Assembly (NCBI GenBank): GCA_015832175.1
Contig: WJXW01000018.1
Coordinates: forward strand, 558,001 to 622,000
Direction of reading: 5' to 3'
Source: Paraphaeosphaeria minitans
Lineage: Eukaryota; Ascomycota; Dothideomycetes; Pleosporales; Didymosphaeriaceae
Length of the DNA: 64,000 nt
The notes under the pieces are model-generated. The model searched no databases. It saw only the letters and a list, made by a program, of their open reading frames with translations, and had not been told where the DNA came from. Position numbers and translations under genes: made by a program. Positions 9,401 through 18,806 of this stretch are shown here, piece by piece (the first letter of the stretch is position 1; each line of letters begins with the position of its first letter).

Positions 9401-12067
9401 TTATCCCGACTCCAACATCTCTGCGTATAGATTCAGAGCACTGCCAATGACATCGACGATCGCCCAAGTCTGCGCGCCTTTGAAGATCGTGGCCCAAACC
9501 CTGAGGACTCCAGCACTCAAACACTTGGTGTATGCGGGTGAATCAATGGGTACATCAGGTGGAAGGGCAAACTCCGTCTCGTCGAGCATGCTCTTGACGA
9601 TTGAGGTAATCCGGCGCTCGTCTTCCGTGACAGCAGGTTCGGGACGAGGTATAGAAAGCGCCTCCAGCCACTTGCTCATCAAGTATGCGCACTCCAGCGT
9701 GCAAAGAGAATGCTGTATAGACCAAATAAACGACTGTGTCTTCGCGACGAGTCGATAGCCAATCTTGACGGGAATGCTCAATGCGTGGGCTGAGTGTAAT
9801 ACAGCTCGAGTGATCTTCGGAGAGCGCCGGATGGCCGGACCGGCGCGGAATGCATTGGCGATCAACACGGGATCCCTCGTGTCGAGGGCTCGACCGGCGG
9901 TGTCGACGTAGAGGCGAATGTATGCCAAACGAAGAAGAGCGGTAGAGTTGAAGGCAACTGGACCATTGGGGCTCATGGGATCCAGAGAGGACTCAGGATT
10001 ATTCTTCCATCCAATCTGCCAATTCCTCAGGGCATTTTCGAGATACGACACGTCATCTTGACTAAGCTCTCCTGGTCCGTCAAAGCGACAACGTACAACC
10101 TGACGAACGAAGAATATATGCTGGATAAGGGCATGTATGAGCGCGTAGTTTCCGGCGCTTGAGTTCCATTGCGTAATGTCTCGACCATTCTTCGAAAATA
10201 GCTTCTGCAAAGCGTCCTGAAATAGAATTTCTGGGGCTCCGTTCTCTTTCTCCTCTCGCCAAGATGCTTCGTTTGGAGCTTTGAACTCCGCAGCACTGCA
10301 TGGCAGAGTTAATTTGACTTCAGAAGTGGGCAAGAAAGGTGGAATGTTGTAGACGATGCAGTGAAGATTGGAGAAGCCGTAGACAATGAATTTGGTTCGT
10401 TTGATGGTTTCACGTCGTATCCAATCTTCCCAGGATAAATCATGCCGTAAAGGCTCGTTCTCTAACCCGTCATCGCGTATCAAGGTGGCCAAAATGGACT
10501 GAATCGCAAGAGCTTCCCGCAAGATCTCCTTGTGTTTGGCCCAGGTACAGAGAGCCATAAGCAGCAGCAGAGCCTGAGCTGTTTGCATGAGATCTTCCCC
10601 CATCGGCAAGATGTGAGAACCAGATGGGAGACCTAGTGGACCAAGGGTTGATGGAGCACGGACAGGGCTGCGTTGCCGCGATGTAACACCTGGCTCGTAC
10701 GAGGAAGAACGGTCCGATTCGGCGCGACGGTGAAGCTCGACCAAGTGTGCATCTCTCCTGCGGATTCGATGCGTTGCTATTGTGCGGCTTACATTAAACA
10801 AATCCACTCCTTTCTCACCCTCAAAGGTGTACTGGGCACCCACTGCAGCAATGGCAAGAAGCAGTTCGATGGAGCAGCTGTCGACGGACATGGTCGGGAT
10901 GTGCAGAAACGGCATGTGCTCATGAAATCCGTTGATATAGGCGGCCAGATATCTGCAAAGTGCTAAACGGGTAGGTAGTTTGAACTCCACGGGCAGTATC
11001 GACGAGAACTCATCTAACTTTTCCATGATCCTCTGTCGATCATCTACAGATATATCCGCAAAGCCTCGGCGCCTGCCATGAGGCCCTAGGTTTTCGGGCT
11101 GTAGCGATGGCAACCTCGAACCGAAACGCGAGAAGGTGTGGTTCTCGTCACTTTGTGGTTGAGGCGCAAGTGTAGAGGCTAACGGTGTGCTTGGGTTTGA
11201 AAGGAACTCGTTTCCGTAGCCAAGCGACTCTGGTGAAAAGAACGGCATAGGCTGTTCTGTGTTGATAATGCTCGAGAAGCGATAGGAGGCCAACGGCTCA
11301 TTGTCCCAGAAAGCTGCCAGACTGTCCAAGGATTCTCCAAGGCTGGGACCGCCAATATGCGAGCCGTTCATGTGGACAGTGCCCTGCGGCATGACAGGCT
11401 GTTCAATTGTCTGCGAAACGGCGTTCTGCAGCGGCAGCGGACCCGTATGGCGAGAGTGGCCATTCGTCATGGTAGCTTGTGTACCCTGGAGTGACTGATA
11501 CTCTGCCGCCATAGAAAGAGCTGCTAGCGAAAACTCATCGTTCGGACTGTAATGCATCGGTCCAACAGAGGGCGGATGAGGATGGAGAGGTGGTTGCATT
11601 TCCACGTGCAGAGCTGCTGGGGTAGACATCATACTGGGAATCTCAGGGACCGGCCGCCCAGCATCGAAGCTGGTGCGTATACGTTTCGGTGGCCTTGGCT
11701 CTTGTACGACGTATTCATCGACAGTATGTTCCTGGTCTTTGTTGTTTAGGTTGTGCTTGTGGTGGGTCAATCGTTCATGTCGGACAAGCAAGTCGCTTGG
11801 AAGATCAGCATCCCAGCCCTCTCGGCCACGTGCAGCGGCTATCTTACCTGCGTGTGAAAGAGTAGTTACATGCACCGCAGCGGAAGGGCTTGACTCCGCT
11901 GTCTTGGGGCGCATTAGAATGGGTCACTGTGCCCGTACACACGACTTACGGATACGCTCATGGCGTTGCAGATGCTCCAGGCGTGCGAAGCTGCGACCAC
12001 AATGGCCACAATGGAAGCGTTTCTCCTTCTTCCCCGCCGGCATTTGTTCGCCCGAGGTTGGTTCCAT
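9401..12067 (-). CDS. C2H2 zinc-finger transcription factor with fungal regulatory domain, 855 aa
   Basis: Three exons: 12067-11950, 11902-11848 and 11795-9401; the short second exon is fixed by the reading frame of the fingers. Finger 1 has C20, C23, H36, H40 and finger 2 has C48, C51, H64, H69, joined by the linker HSGVKPF; the first intron interrupts finger 1 just before its last His. A basic patch (PPKRIRT) follows. The long C-terminal part (about residues 300-850) is the fungal-specific regulatory domain usual for such regulators (AAYINGFHEHMPFLHIPT, GYRLVAKTQSFIWS). Sited in the middle of the enzyme genes, it is the obvious candidate pathway regulator (inference). An upstream in-frame start at 12130 is possible but poorly supported. 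Confidence 0.9.
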
Positions 12068-12585
12068 GCGAGCTAGATAAGACAGACGTCTAGAGCTCCA
12101 TTGGTCCACACAGCAGTGCCAGCATCTCAAGCCATCACCAGTGAGCTCTGTACGCCTTTGGAGAAGTCAAGCGGCGTGTGGAAGGTTGGAGTTCGGGGAG
12201 GAGGGAGTAGTAGATAGCAAGATGCGGAGAGTGCGGGACGAGAATGCGGAGAATCACATGTGTGGGGACGCCACCAACCGTCCCAGGCTTAGCGTGACAA
12301 GCACCTGAATCTGCGTCATCACCGAGGCACACATGGGGTCTGAACATGGGGTCTGAAAGCTTCGTGATTTGCAAAAAGGGTATTCTGGGCGGTGGATTGT
12401 GGTGTTGAGCAAGCAGACGCGTTTTGTGGGGCTTGCTGGCCCGACGCCCAGGTTGCCCTTGCTGCAGCTTCATCTGTCGACGCTGTGCTGACCGGCTGTA
12501 GGTAGGTAATTAGCTAGGTAGGTAGGTAGGTAGGTACCTAGGAAGAACACCACCGTACCTACTGTCCACCCGGCTTTTCTCCCAC
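12068..12585. other. Intergenic: promoter of the C2H2 regulator
   Basis: No gene is supported. The minus-strand frame at 12135-12473 has no recognisable domain and a Pro/His/Arg-rich composition. The right end carries a GGTA repeat (12498-12542). Confidence 0.5.
12498..12542. repeat. (GGTA)n microsatellite ending in palindromic GGTACCTAGG
   Basis: Runs of GTAG/GGTA with one interruption end in a TAGGTACCTAGG palindrome. The same motif recurs at several other intergenic sites in the window. Confidence 0.8.
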
Positions 12586-13038
12586 CTACGCCCGCTCGCT
12601 CTTGCTTCCAAGCTCTCGCGGCATCTCGCCCTTCTCTGCCATGTCATTAAGCACCTTCTCGGCTGTTTTCATTGCGTCGACGCCCGCTGGCACCCCGCAG
12701 TAAGTCGTGGCGTGGATGATGGCTTCCCGAATCTCCAGTTCCGACAGGCCGTTGTTGCGAGCGCCGCGAACGTGGACCGCCAGCTCAGGTGCACGATTCA
12801 GCGCCATGAGCATGCCAATGTTGAGCAAACTTCTCTGCTGCTTGCTGAGCCCCGGCCGCGTCCAGGCGTAACCCCAGCACCATTCCGTCACAAGCTCTTG
12901 CCCTGCTCGCGAAAAGTCGGTCGATCCATTGGCAAGCGCCCTATCAACGTATTCCTCCCCTACGACGCTGCGGCGCATCTTCAAGCCCTCATCGAAGAGC
13001 TTTTTGTGGAGCTCGTCGTATTTTGGATCGGATGACAT
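12586..13038 (-). CDS. Carboxymuconolactone decarboxylase family protein 1 (PcaC-like), 150 aa
   Basis: Single-exon CMD-family protein. The start at 13038 ([10 protein letters not shown]) gives the family's normal single-domain length; an upstream Met at 13146 adds a Ser/Leu-rich leader with no homology character. PcaC-type blocks are present: [18 protein letters not shown] (about residues 55-72), [22 protein letters not shown] and YCGVPAG. In bacteria PcaC decarboxylates gamma-carboxymuconolactone. Fungi run the protocatechuate branch through a different lactone, so the exact reaction here is open. It is divergent from nothing nearby and reads in the same direction as the hydroxyacid dehydrogenase at 13370-14381. 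Confidence 0.9.
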   Translation of the reverse strand: MSSDPKYDELHKKLFDEGLKMRRSVVGEEYVDRALANGSTDFSRAGQELVTEWCWGYAWTRPGLSKQQRSLLNIGMLMALNRAPELAVHVRGARNNGLSELEIREAIIHATTYCGVPAGVDAMKTAEKVLNDMAEKGEMPRELGSKSERA

Positions 13039-13239
13039 GGCGGCAGCAATTGGTGGGAGGCTGCTTTGTGAGTGGTAATTCGGCTGGAGGCTGTTGAGAC
13101 GGCTAAAGTTGAGTTGATGCAAACACAAGAGCGTGATGGGTCTCAAGTAGGTGTTTGGAATACCAGACCAGGACTCACGTAATGATGGGCAGCTTCATGT
13201 GGGCCGGCATCGGTACGGTACGTTACCTACTCCATCGTT

Positions 13240-13250
13240 GGGGATGCCCC
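13240..13250. promoter_or_regulatory. GGGG-ATG-CCCC inverted repeat upstream of CMD1
   Basis: Short inverted repeat 202 bp before the CMD1 start, between CMD1 and the hydroxyacid dehydrogenase. It shares the GGGG/CCCC half-sites of the elements at 8101 and 14548. Role inferred only. Confidence 0.3.
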
Positions 13251-13369
13251 TCATCACTACCTACCTACCCCTCTTCTCCAACACATGCAGCGTTGCGTCA
13301 CACTCAGCATCAGAAAACCGTCTGTCGTCGTTCTTCACATGCGCTTCTGACAACGGCCTGCCTACTACT

Positions 13370-14381
13370 CTACGATCCATTCTTCGTCGGTAGCCAATCT
13401 TCCTTCCCACCGAGATATCTGTATACTACGCGGGAGTCCAAATCGCGGCAATCGGGATCTTTGCTTGCCCCGTCGTAGGTTTCCAGGCCCACCTTGCCCA
13501 GTACGTTCTTGGATTCCACCCGCTTCGCCATGTCCACTGCCAGACCAAAGTCTTTGCGCATCAGCTGCACCTTGAAACCCTGCTTATAACCACCTGAAGA
13601 CGGTGCCTCAGGGTACACATGCGGAACCGGGCAGAAGCGGTCGCAAATGGCATTCTGTGCGGTTCCTGCAGCATATACTTTCGCCAAAGTACGAGGGTCC
13701 AGTCCAGATCGCATGCCCATGTCGAACGCCTCCGAGCAAGCGATCGCTATGACGCCGGAGAGGTAGTTGTTTGACAGCTTCGCAGCGAGTCCCAGAGAAG
13801 GACCGCCGCACGGAATGACTTGCTGCCCCATCATTTCCATCAGCGGTGTCATCCTCTTGATGTTCGGATCCGACTCTGCGCAGCCCAAGAAGAATGCTAA
13901 TGTGCCTTTGATCGCGCCCACGACGCCCCCGCTTACTGGCGAGTCATAAAATGATGCGCTGGGAAAACGTTCCTCGATATGTTCCTTGACTTCGAGGCTC
14001 GTCGCTGTATCTATCGTGGAGCAATCGATAAGCAGCTTGTTGGAGACATCCGCGCTGCAGACGCCGTGCGAGGGGTCGAGGTACACTGAGCGAACATGCG
14101 AGCCTTCAGGCACCATCGTGATGATTGTATCCTAAGTCGTTAGCCTGCACATTTGACCTCCGGACATGACCTACTGCTTGATGTGCCACATCTTTGGAGC
14201 TTGAAGCCCTCAACACTCTCTCTGGGTATTGCGAGCAAACTTCGTTCATTGCCTCTTCATCAAGATCGAAGACGTATATCCGCGACTCTGGTGGGAGCTT
14301 GTTTGCCAGATGCACAAGCATGGGCTTCCCCATCGCTCCTAGTCCAACGAAGCCCAGCGTCTTGAACTCGGATTCCCTCAT
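13370..14381 (-). CDS. Beta-hydroxyacid dehydrogenase 1 (3-hydroxyisobutyrate dehydrogenase-like), 322 aa
   Basis: Two exons, 14381-14175 and 14131-13370, joined in phase 0 (GTAGGT..CTTAG). The N-terminal dinucleotide-binding motif is GFVGLGAMGKPM. The substrate-binding motif DSPVSGGVVGAIKGT sits near residue 130, and the catalytic-Lys region is GLAAKLSNNYLSG. All three are diagnostic of the 3-hydroxyisobutyrate / tartronate-semialdehyde reductase family, which interconverts beta-hydroxyacids and semialdehydes with NAD(P). It shares the 314-bp divergent promoter with MBL2. A second, clearly distinct paralogue lies at 17135-18115. Expected cytosolic: no transit peptide is obvious. Confidence 0.9.
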
Positions 14382-14547
14382 GTTTGCTTCCGGGGTACGA
14401 GATAGGTATGACCGCCTTGTGTGAACGGTAGTCTTTGTGTTCTGTTACCAAGCTAACTTTGTTGACGCCTGAAGATCCAGTCAACCCCAAATTGATTCCC
14501 GGACCTCCGCCCCACCCTAGCTGCTGATGGCATCTAGTCGTCAAGGC

Positions 14548-14569
14548 GGGGCATGCCTCCATGCACCCC
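14548..14569. promoter_or_regulatory. Imperfect GGGGCATG/CATGCACCCC inverted repeat in the BHAD1/MBL2 promoter
   Basis: GGGGCATG, a CCTC spacer, then CATGCACCCC: an inverted repeat with one bulged base, inside the divergent promoter 14382-14695. Same half-site type as at 8101 and 13240. Confidence 0.35.
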
Positions 14570-14695
14570 GTTGGAGTAGCTCAATGAATAAGCCTTGGCA
14601 TCATGCTCAACGCAGCGCAGTTACCATAGCATAGTATTCCGAATCTCATGGACGACTGTTGCCTTGTTGTGCAATACAGGTGTTGATCCCTGAAA

Positions 14696-15743
14696 ATGGC
14701 TTCGTCCATTCTCGTGGCACAACGCGGCCCACCGTCTCCACCACCTGACAGAGCAACAGTCTCGGTTCATGCACTCTCGGCCGGCCGCTTCACCCTTCCA
14801 GAATATCAATTTGTGCATCCGGTATCGAAAGATGCGCGAAAAACGGTGCCGTCGCTAGCATTCCTAATCCAGCATCACAACGTCCAGACAGGCGAGCGGA
14901 CCCATATCATGTTTGATCTGGGCTTGAGACGGGACATTAGCAGATATTCTCCTGCCATACAAAAGCACACGACAACCCGTCAGCCCATGACCACTGACCC
15001 GGATGTCGTGAAGAGCCTCGCCCGAGGAGGCCTAAAGCCAGACGATGTCGACTATGTTCTCTACTCGCACGTAGGCACACGCTCCTATCTAATACATATA
15101 TCCCACCACTAACACTCTGCAGATCCACTGGGATCATATCGGCGAGCCTCAAGATTTTCCCTCCTCTACGTTTCTAGTAGGCCGTGGCGCGCTCGCCCTA
15201 TTGCACGGCACGTCTTCATCATTGCGTGGCGGACACTCCTTTTTCGAGAGCGATCTCCTTCCTGAAGGACGAACAATCGAGCTGTCGCAGCCTTTAACCC
15301 ATGGATCAGTTCAAAATAAGCCTGAAACAGCCCAGCTGGGAGGGAAGCTGAACCTTTCACACTGGAGGCCATACAACTATCTTCCTTACACACTCGACGT
15401 GTTTAACGATGGATCACTCCTCATCGTAGATGCACCCGGTCACCTGCCTGGGCATGTGAATATCCTTGCTCAGGTCTCCGAGACACAGCAGGTATACTTG
15501 GGAGGCGATGCGTGTCATGACAGAAGGCTTTTGACCGGCGAAAAGCAGATCGGTGAATGGAACGATGCGGAAGGTCACGTATGCTGCATTCACGCTGACA
15601 GAAAGGCTGCGGAAGAAACGATCCAGCGGATCCGGCAGCTGGAGAGCGAAGGCGTGGAAGTCATCTTCGCGCACGATGTGGACTGGGAGATTGAACCGGC
15701 GAACAAGTCGCGATTCTTTGGTGCAGGCGCCAATGAGCTTTGA
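14696..15743 (+). CDS. Metallo-beta-lactamase-fold hydrolase 2 (lactonase-like), 331 aa
   Basis: Two exons, 14696-15070 and 15123-15743 (GTAGGC..TGCAG). The intron falls inside the metal motif: exon 1 ends at H125 and exon 2 restores SHIHWDH (125-130). Other ligand blocks are APGHLPGH and GGDACHD, with a C-terminal AHD. Length and order match MBL1 at 6942, but that copy has no intron, so the two are diverged paralogues rather than a recent copy. It is transcribed away from BHAD1 and toward CMD2, whose start is 315 bp downstream. It probably opens a lactone or related cyclic substrate (family-based inference). Confidence 0.9.
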
Positions 15744-16058
15744 GGCCGCTCACGCCCCTACTTGATCCAATGGTTCCTATCATATACTGAGATAGCAATT
15801 AAGCAAGGATAAATCGTAAGCTGGCTAGGACTTCCTCGATAAAATGTCCAGACCCGAGAAATGCAGAAATGCCGCTGCTTACACCTTCCCCGCACAGAAA
15901 GTTGGAGAATGTGGGGCTCCATCCGCGAATCAGTACCAACACCGATTCTCCACCACTCCGTAGCCCACCGCTACACTCTCTCCACTACACATACCCGACA
16001 CACCCAAGCTAGACCTAATCCAGTGAGCTCCCATCTCCACTATATTCTACTTTCAAGC
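15744..16058. other. Intergenic: promoter of CMD2
   Basis: No gene or repeat. A longer in-frame extension of CMD2 exists to 15861 but its residues are low-complexity and begin before any family homology, so I treat it as 5' UTR. Confidence 0.5.
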
Positions 16059-17018
16059 ATGTCGCATCCACAGCGCCCACCCGCCTACTCCATCCTCTCC
16101 ACGCCCCCCGACATGTCCCTCAGCCCAGAGCAACAATCGCTGAAAGAGCGTTTCGACGCCGAGCTCGGGGCCTCCGCTTTCGACGCTTCGTGGTCGCGGC
16201 TGCTCCAGCATAGCCCGGAGATGTTCACTGCCTCGCTCCGCCTCACCGCCGTGCCGAAGCGGAAAGGCCATCTCACGCCCAGAATCCAATCGTTGGTTTC
16301 GCTCGCCGTGGCTGCCGCAAGTACGCACCTGCATGTTCCCAACATCCAGCGGTACATCGCGCAAGCTCTCGCGAACGGGGCGACGAAGGCTGAGATCGTG
16401 GAGACGCTGTGTCTGACGAGCACGTTGGGGATTCATGCGTGTAATGTAGGGGTGCCGCTGTTGGTGGAAGTCCTCAGGGAAGAGGGACGGGAGGTGAGAA
16501 GCGGGATGGACGGGATGGGTGAGGAGCAGTGGGAGCTGAAGGAGCAGTTTGAGAGGAAGAGGGGGTATTGGCATGGGTTTTGGGAGGACTTTTTAAGGAT
16601 GAGTCCGGAGTTTTTTGGGGCGTATGTGGAGTTTTCGAGTGTGCCGTGGATTAATGAGGGGGGTGGTGGTACCTTGGAACCAAAGGTATGTACGTCTTGT
16701 AGGACTTGAGCTGGGAGTATGTGAAAGATGATGCGAGTGGCGATGTCGTGTCCCAAGAAGACACGAGCGATAACTCGCGAGGGCATCCTTGAGTAGAAGC
16801 TAACAATAAAGTAGGTAAAAGAACTGATATACTGTGCCTTCGATTGCGCGGCGACGCATTTGTACAAGCCCGGACTGAAACTGCACATGAAGAACGTGCT
16901 CGGGTACGGAGGCACACCAGAGGAGATTATGGAGGTGCTGGAGCTAGCATCGCTACTGAGCATAAGCACAATGGATGTTGCTTTGCCAATCTTAGAAAAA
17001 GAGCTGGAAAGTCAATAG
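16059..17018 (+). CDS. Carboxymuconolactone decarboxylase family protein 2, two CMD/AhpD-like domains, 276 aa
   Basis: Two exons, 16059-16685 and 16815-17018. The second exon was recovered from the GTATGT..AAGTAG intron and reads VKELIYCAFDCAATHL through to the stop. There are two CMD-like helical repeats: residues about 40-140 (FTASLRLTAVP, ASTHLHVPNIQR, ANGATKAEI) and about 180-276 (FFGAYVEFSSVP, AATHLYKPGLKLHM, GGTPEEI). That is about twice the length of CMD1. Neither repeat shows the AhpD CxxC pair, so a redox role is not supported by the sequence. It converges on BHAD2 with 116 bp between stops. The start at 16059 is preferred over the upstream frame on composition. Confidence 0.87.
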
Positions 17019-17134
17019 TAAAAATGGAAATAAATTTCAAGAGCATGATACCATATTCACCATATCGCACATGACTGACTAATTGAACACTCGGTATGCC
17101 AGCACTCTCAGTTTCTGCAGCTAGGTATCATTTC

Positions 17135-18115
17135 TCACTTCATCTCACTCTCACTCAACCATTTATACACAACTCTCGCATCTTTACCTTTATACCTCTC
17201 GTCCCCCATTGCCTCCCCAAACGCCTCCAGCGTTGGCTTATCCAGAACCGTCCTTGCCCCCACCATATCCGCAAGATCACTCCCCATCTTTAAAACCTTC
17301 GCGCACAACTCTATCCTAAACCCACCCTCATAGTCCCTTGAACTTGGCACATTCGCCTGGATCCCAGGTACCGGGTTGCTCTTCGACGTAACCCAGCACT
17401 GGCCCCCACTAACATTGATAACATCCGTCAGAAGCGCGAGATCAAGGTTCATCTTCGCGCCGATGTTGAGCGCTTCCGATGCAGCGAGCGAGGTGATGGC
17501 GGAAAGGTAATTGTTGATTACTTTGAAGGCAGACCCAGCGCCGACGTCGCCGCAGAGGAAGACAGCGTCGGCTTTGCCCATGTGCGAGAGGTAAGACTTT
17601 ACGGTGGAAAACACGTGTTTATCGTCCGTTCCCACCATGAAAGTCAGCGTGCCGTCTTGCGCTCCCATGGGTCCTCCTGAGACGGGCGCATCTACAAAGG
17701 TGAGGTTGCTCGCTACGCTGGATTCCTTCGCGCGCTTTGCGACTTCGAGAATCGTTGCTGTTTCGATGGTGCCGCATTCCATTATTATCTTTGGAGCGCC
17801 GCCGGACTCGAGGGCTTTCTTTGCGCCGGGGATGATGCCGGTGGTGGGGTTTAGATAGACGTCTTTTACGGCGGCGGAGCCGGGGAGCATGGTGATGACG
17901 GTGTTTGAGCGCTGGATAGCGTCGAAGCCGTTCTGGACGGTTTCTACGGGGCCGTAGTTTTTGGTTTCGGAGTGGAATTTCTCGAGGGCGGAGGGGACGA
18001 CGTCGCAGATTAGGAGGGTGTGGTTAGAGGGTAGGCCTTTTCGGAGGTTGATGGCCATGGGATAGCCCATTACGCCGCATCCTATGAAAGCTACTGTTCT
18101 ATCCGGAGACGACAT
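17135..18115 (-). CDS. Beta-hydroxyacid dehydrogenase 2 (3-hydroxyisobutyrate dehydrogenase-like), 326 aa
   Basis: Intronless NAD(P)-dependent dehydrogenase. The Rossmann motif is AFIGCGVMGYPM (residues 9-20). The substrate motif is DAPVSGGPMGAQDGT (about 148-162), and the catalytic region is GSAFKVINNYLSAI with the conserved Lys. It differs from BHAD1 in most positions, has a 12-residue longer linker region and lacks the intron, so it is an old paralogue. The position at the right flank of MBL2-CMD2 mirrors BHAD1 next to CMD1. The final residues SESEMK contain no peroxisomal tripeptide. Confidence 0.92.
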   Translation of the reverse strand: MSSPDRTVAFIGCGVMGYPMAINLRKGLPSNHTLLICDVVPSALEKFHSETKNYGPVETVQNGFDAIQRSNTVITMLPGSAAVKDVYLNPTTGIIPGAKKALESGGAPKIIMECGTIETATILEVAKRAKESSVASNLTFVDAPVSGGPMGAQDGTLTFMVGTDDKHVFSTVKSYLSHMGKADAVFLCGDVGAGSAFKVINNYLSAITSLAASEALNIGAKMNLDLALLTDVINVSGGQCWVTSKSNPVPGIQANVPSSRDYEGGFRIELCAKVLKMGSDLADMVGARTVLDKPTLEAFGEAMGDERYKGKDARVVYKWLSESEMK

Positions 18116-18245
18116 AGCTGTGCGGCTTCGAAGAGATCAAACGCAGTCTGTTGTAGGTGATTTGCAAGAACCGTCATGCGTTTGTTGAGCAGTGTTGTGA
18201 TGCCCTTCACTAGAGCAACTCACGAGTCAATACCCCTAGTGAAAA

Positions 18246-18563
18246 TTAAACAGGTGTGAGTCCAACTCTATGCGACCTACTTTGTTTTGCAATGAGCCGA
18301 TTCCCACGGATGTTTGTGACGCCGATCAGCATATACATCTCCCCATGCATCGACCCCGCACTCTCCAACCTCCTCCACATCCCCAACGCGGAGAATCTCA
18401 CCCCGTCCAATTGGTCAACCTCTACCCCAGCCTGTGTGAAGTGTGTAATCAAGCCGTCTAAGTCGTTCGAAGGAATGTGCATAGTAGCGCGTTGCTTCTC
18501 GCTATAAGCTAACTGCTTCGTCCTTGGAGAAGTGGAGAAACGCACAAGCCCAGAGTTGCTCAC
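18246..18563 (-). CDS. Small hypothetical gene or gene remnant, about 105 aa visible
   Basis: I cannot name this. The frame begins with GTG codons, so the true start must be in an upstream exon. A candidate is ATG-AAG at about 18681 followed by a GTATAC donor, with a GATAG acceptor just before the open frame. A second reading frame nearer the promoter (ASEIRDTLQ.., about 18570-18640) also looks protein-like but is out of phase, which would fit a frameshifted remnant. The recognisable core (DLDGLITHF, EMYMLIGVTNIRGN) reads like a conserved cytosolic protein. It lies between BHAD2 and the MFS gene in the cluster. Confidence 0.35.
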   Translation of the reverse strand: MSNSGLVRFSTSPRTKQLAYSEKQRATMHIPSNDLDGLITHFTQAGVEVDQLDGVRFSALGMWRRLESAGSMHGEMYMLIGVTNIRGNRLIAKQSRSHRVGLTPV

Positions 18564-18806
18564 TGCTACCTATCTCCATCGCCTCAATAGCTCTGCGACG
18601 CTAGCTTGGAGCGTATCCCGGATCTCACTGGCAGCGAACACCCGGGGCGTTGTAGCCAAGCGATTGGGTGGTATACCTTCATAGCGGTGTGGGCATCAAC
18701 ACAGAGTCATCACCGTGAAGTATCACCTTACCTGGACATCCGGTCCATTTTCCATCATCATTCTTTCAACTGCGAGTTCAGAAAGTACACTGTTTCTCGA
18801 ACAACG

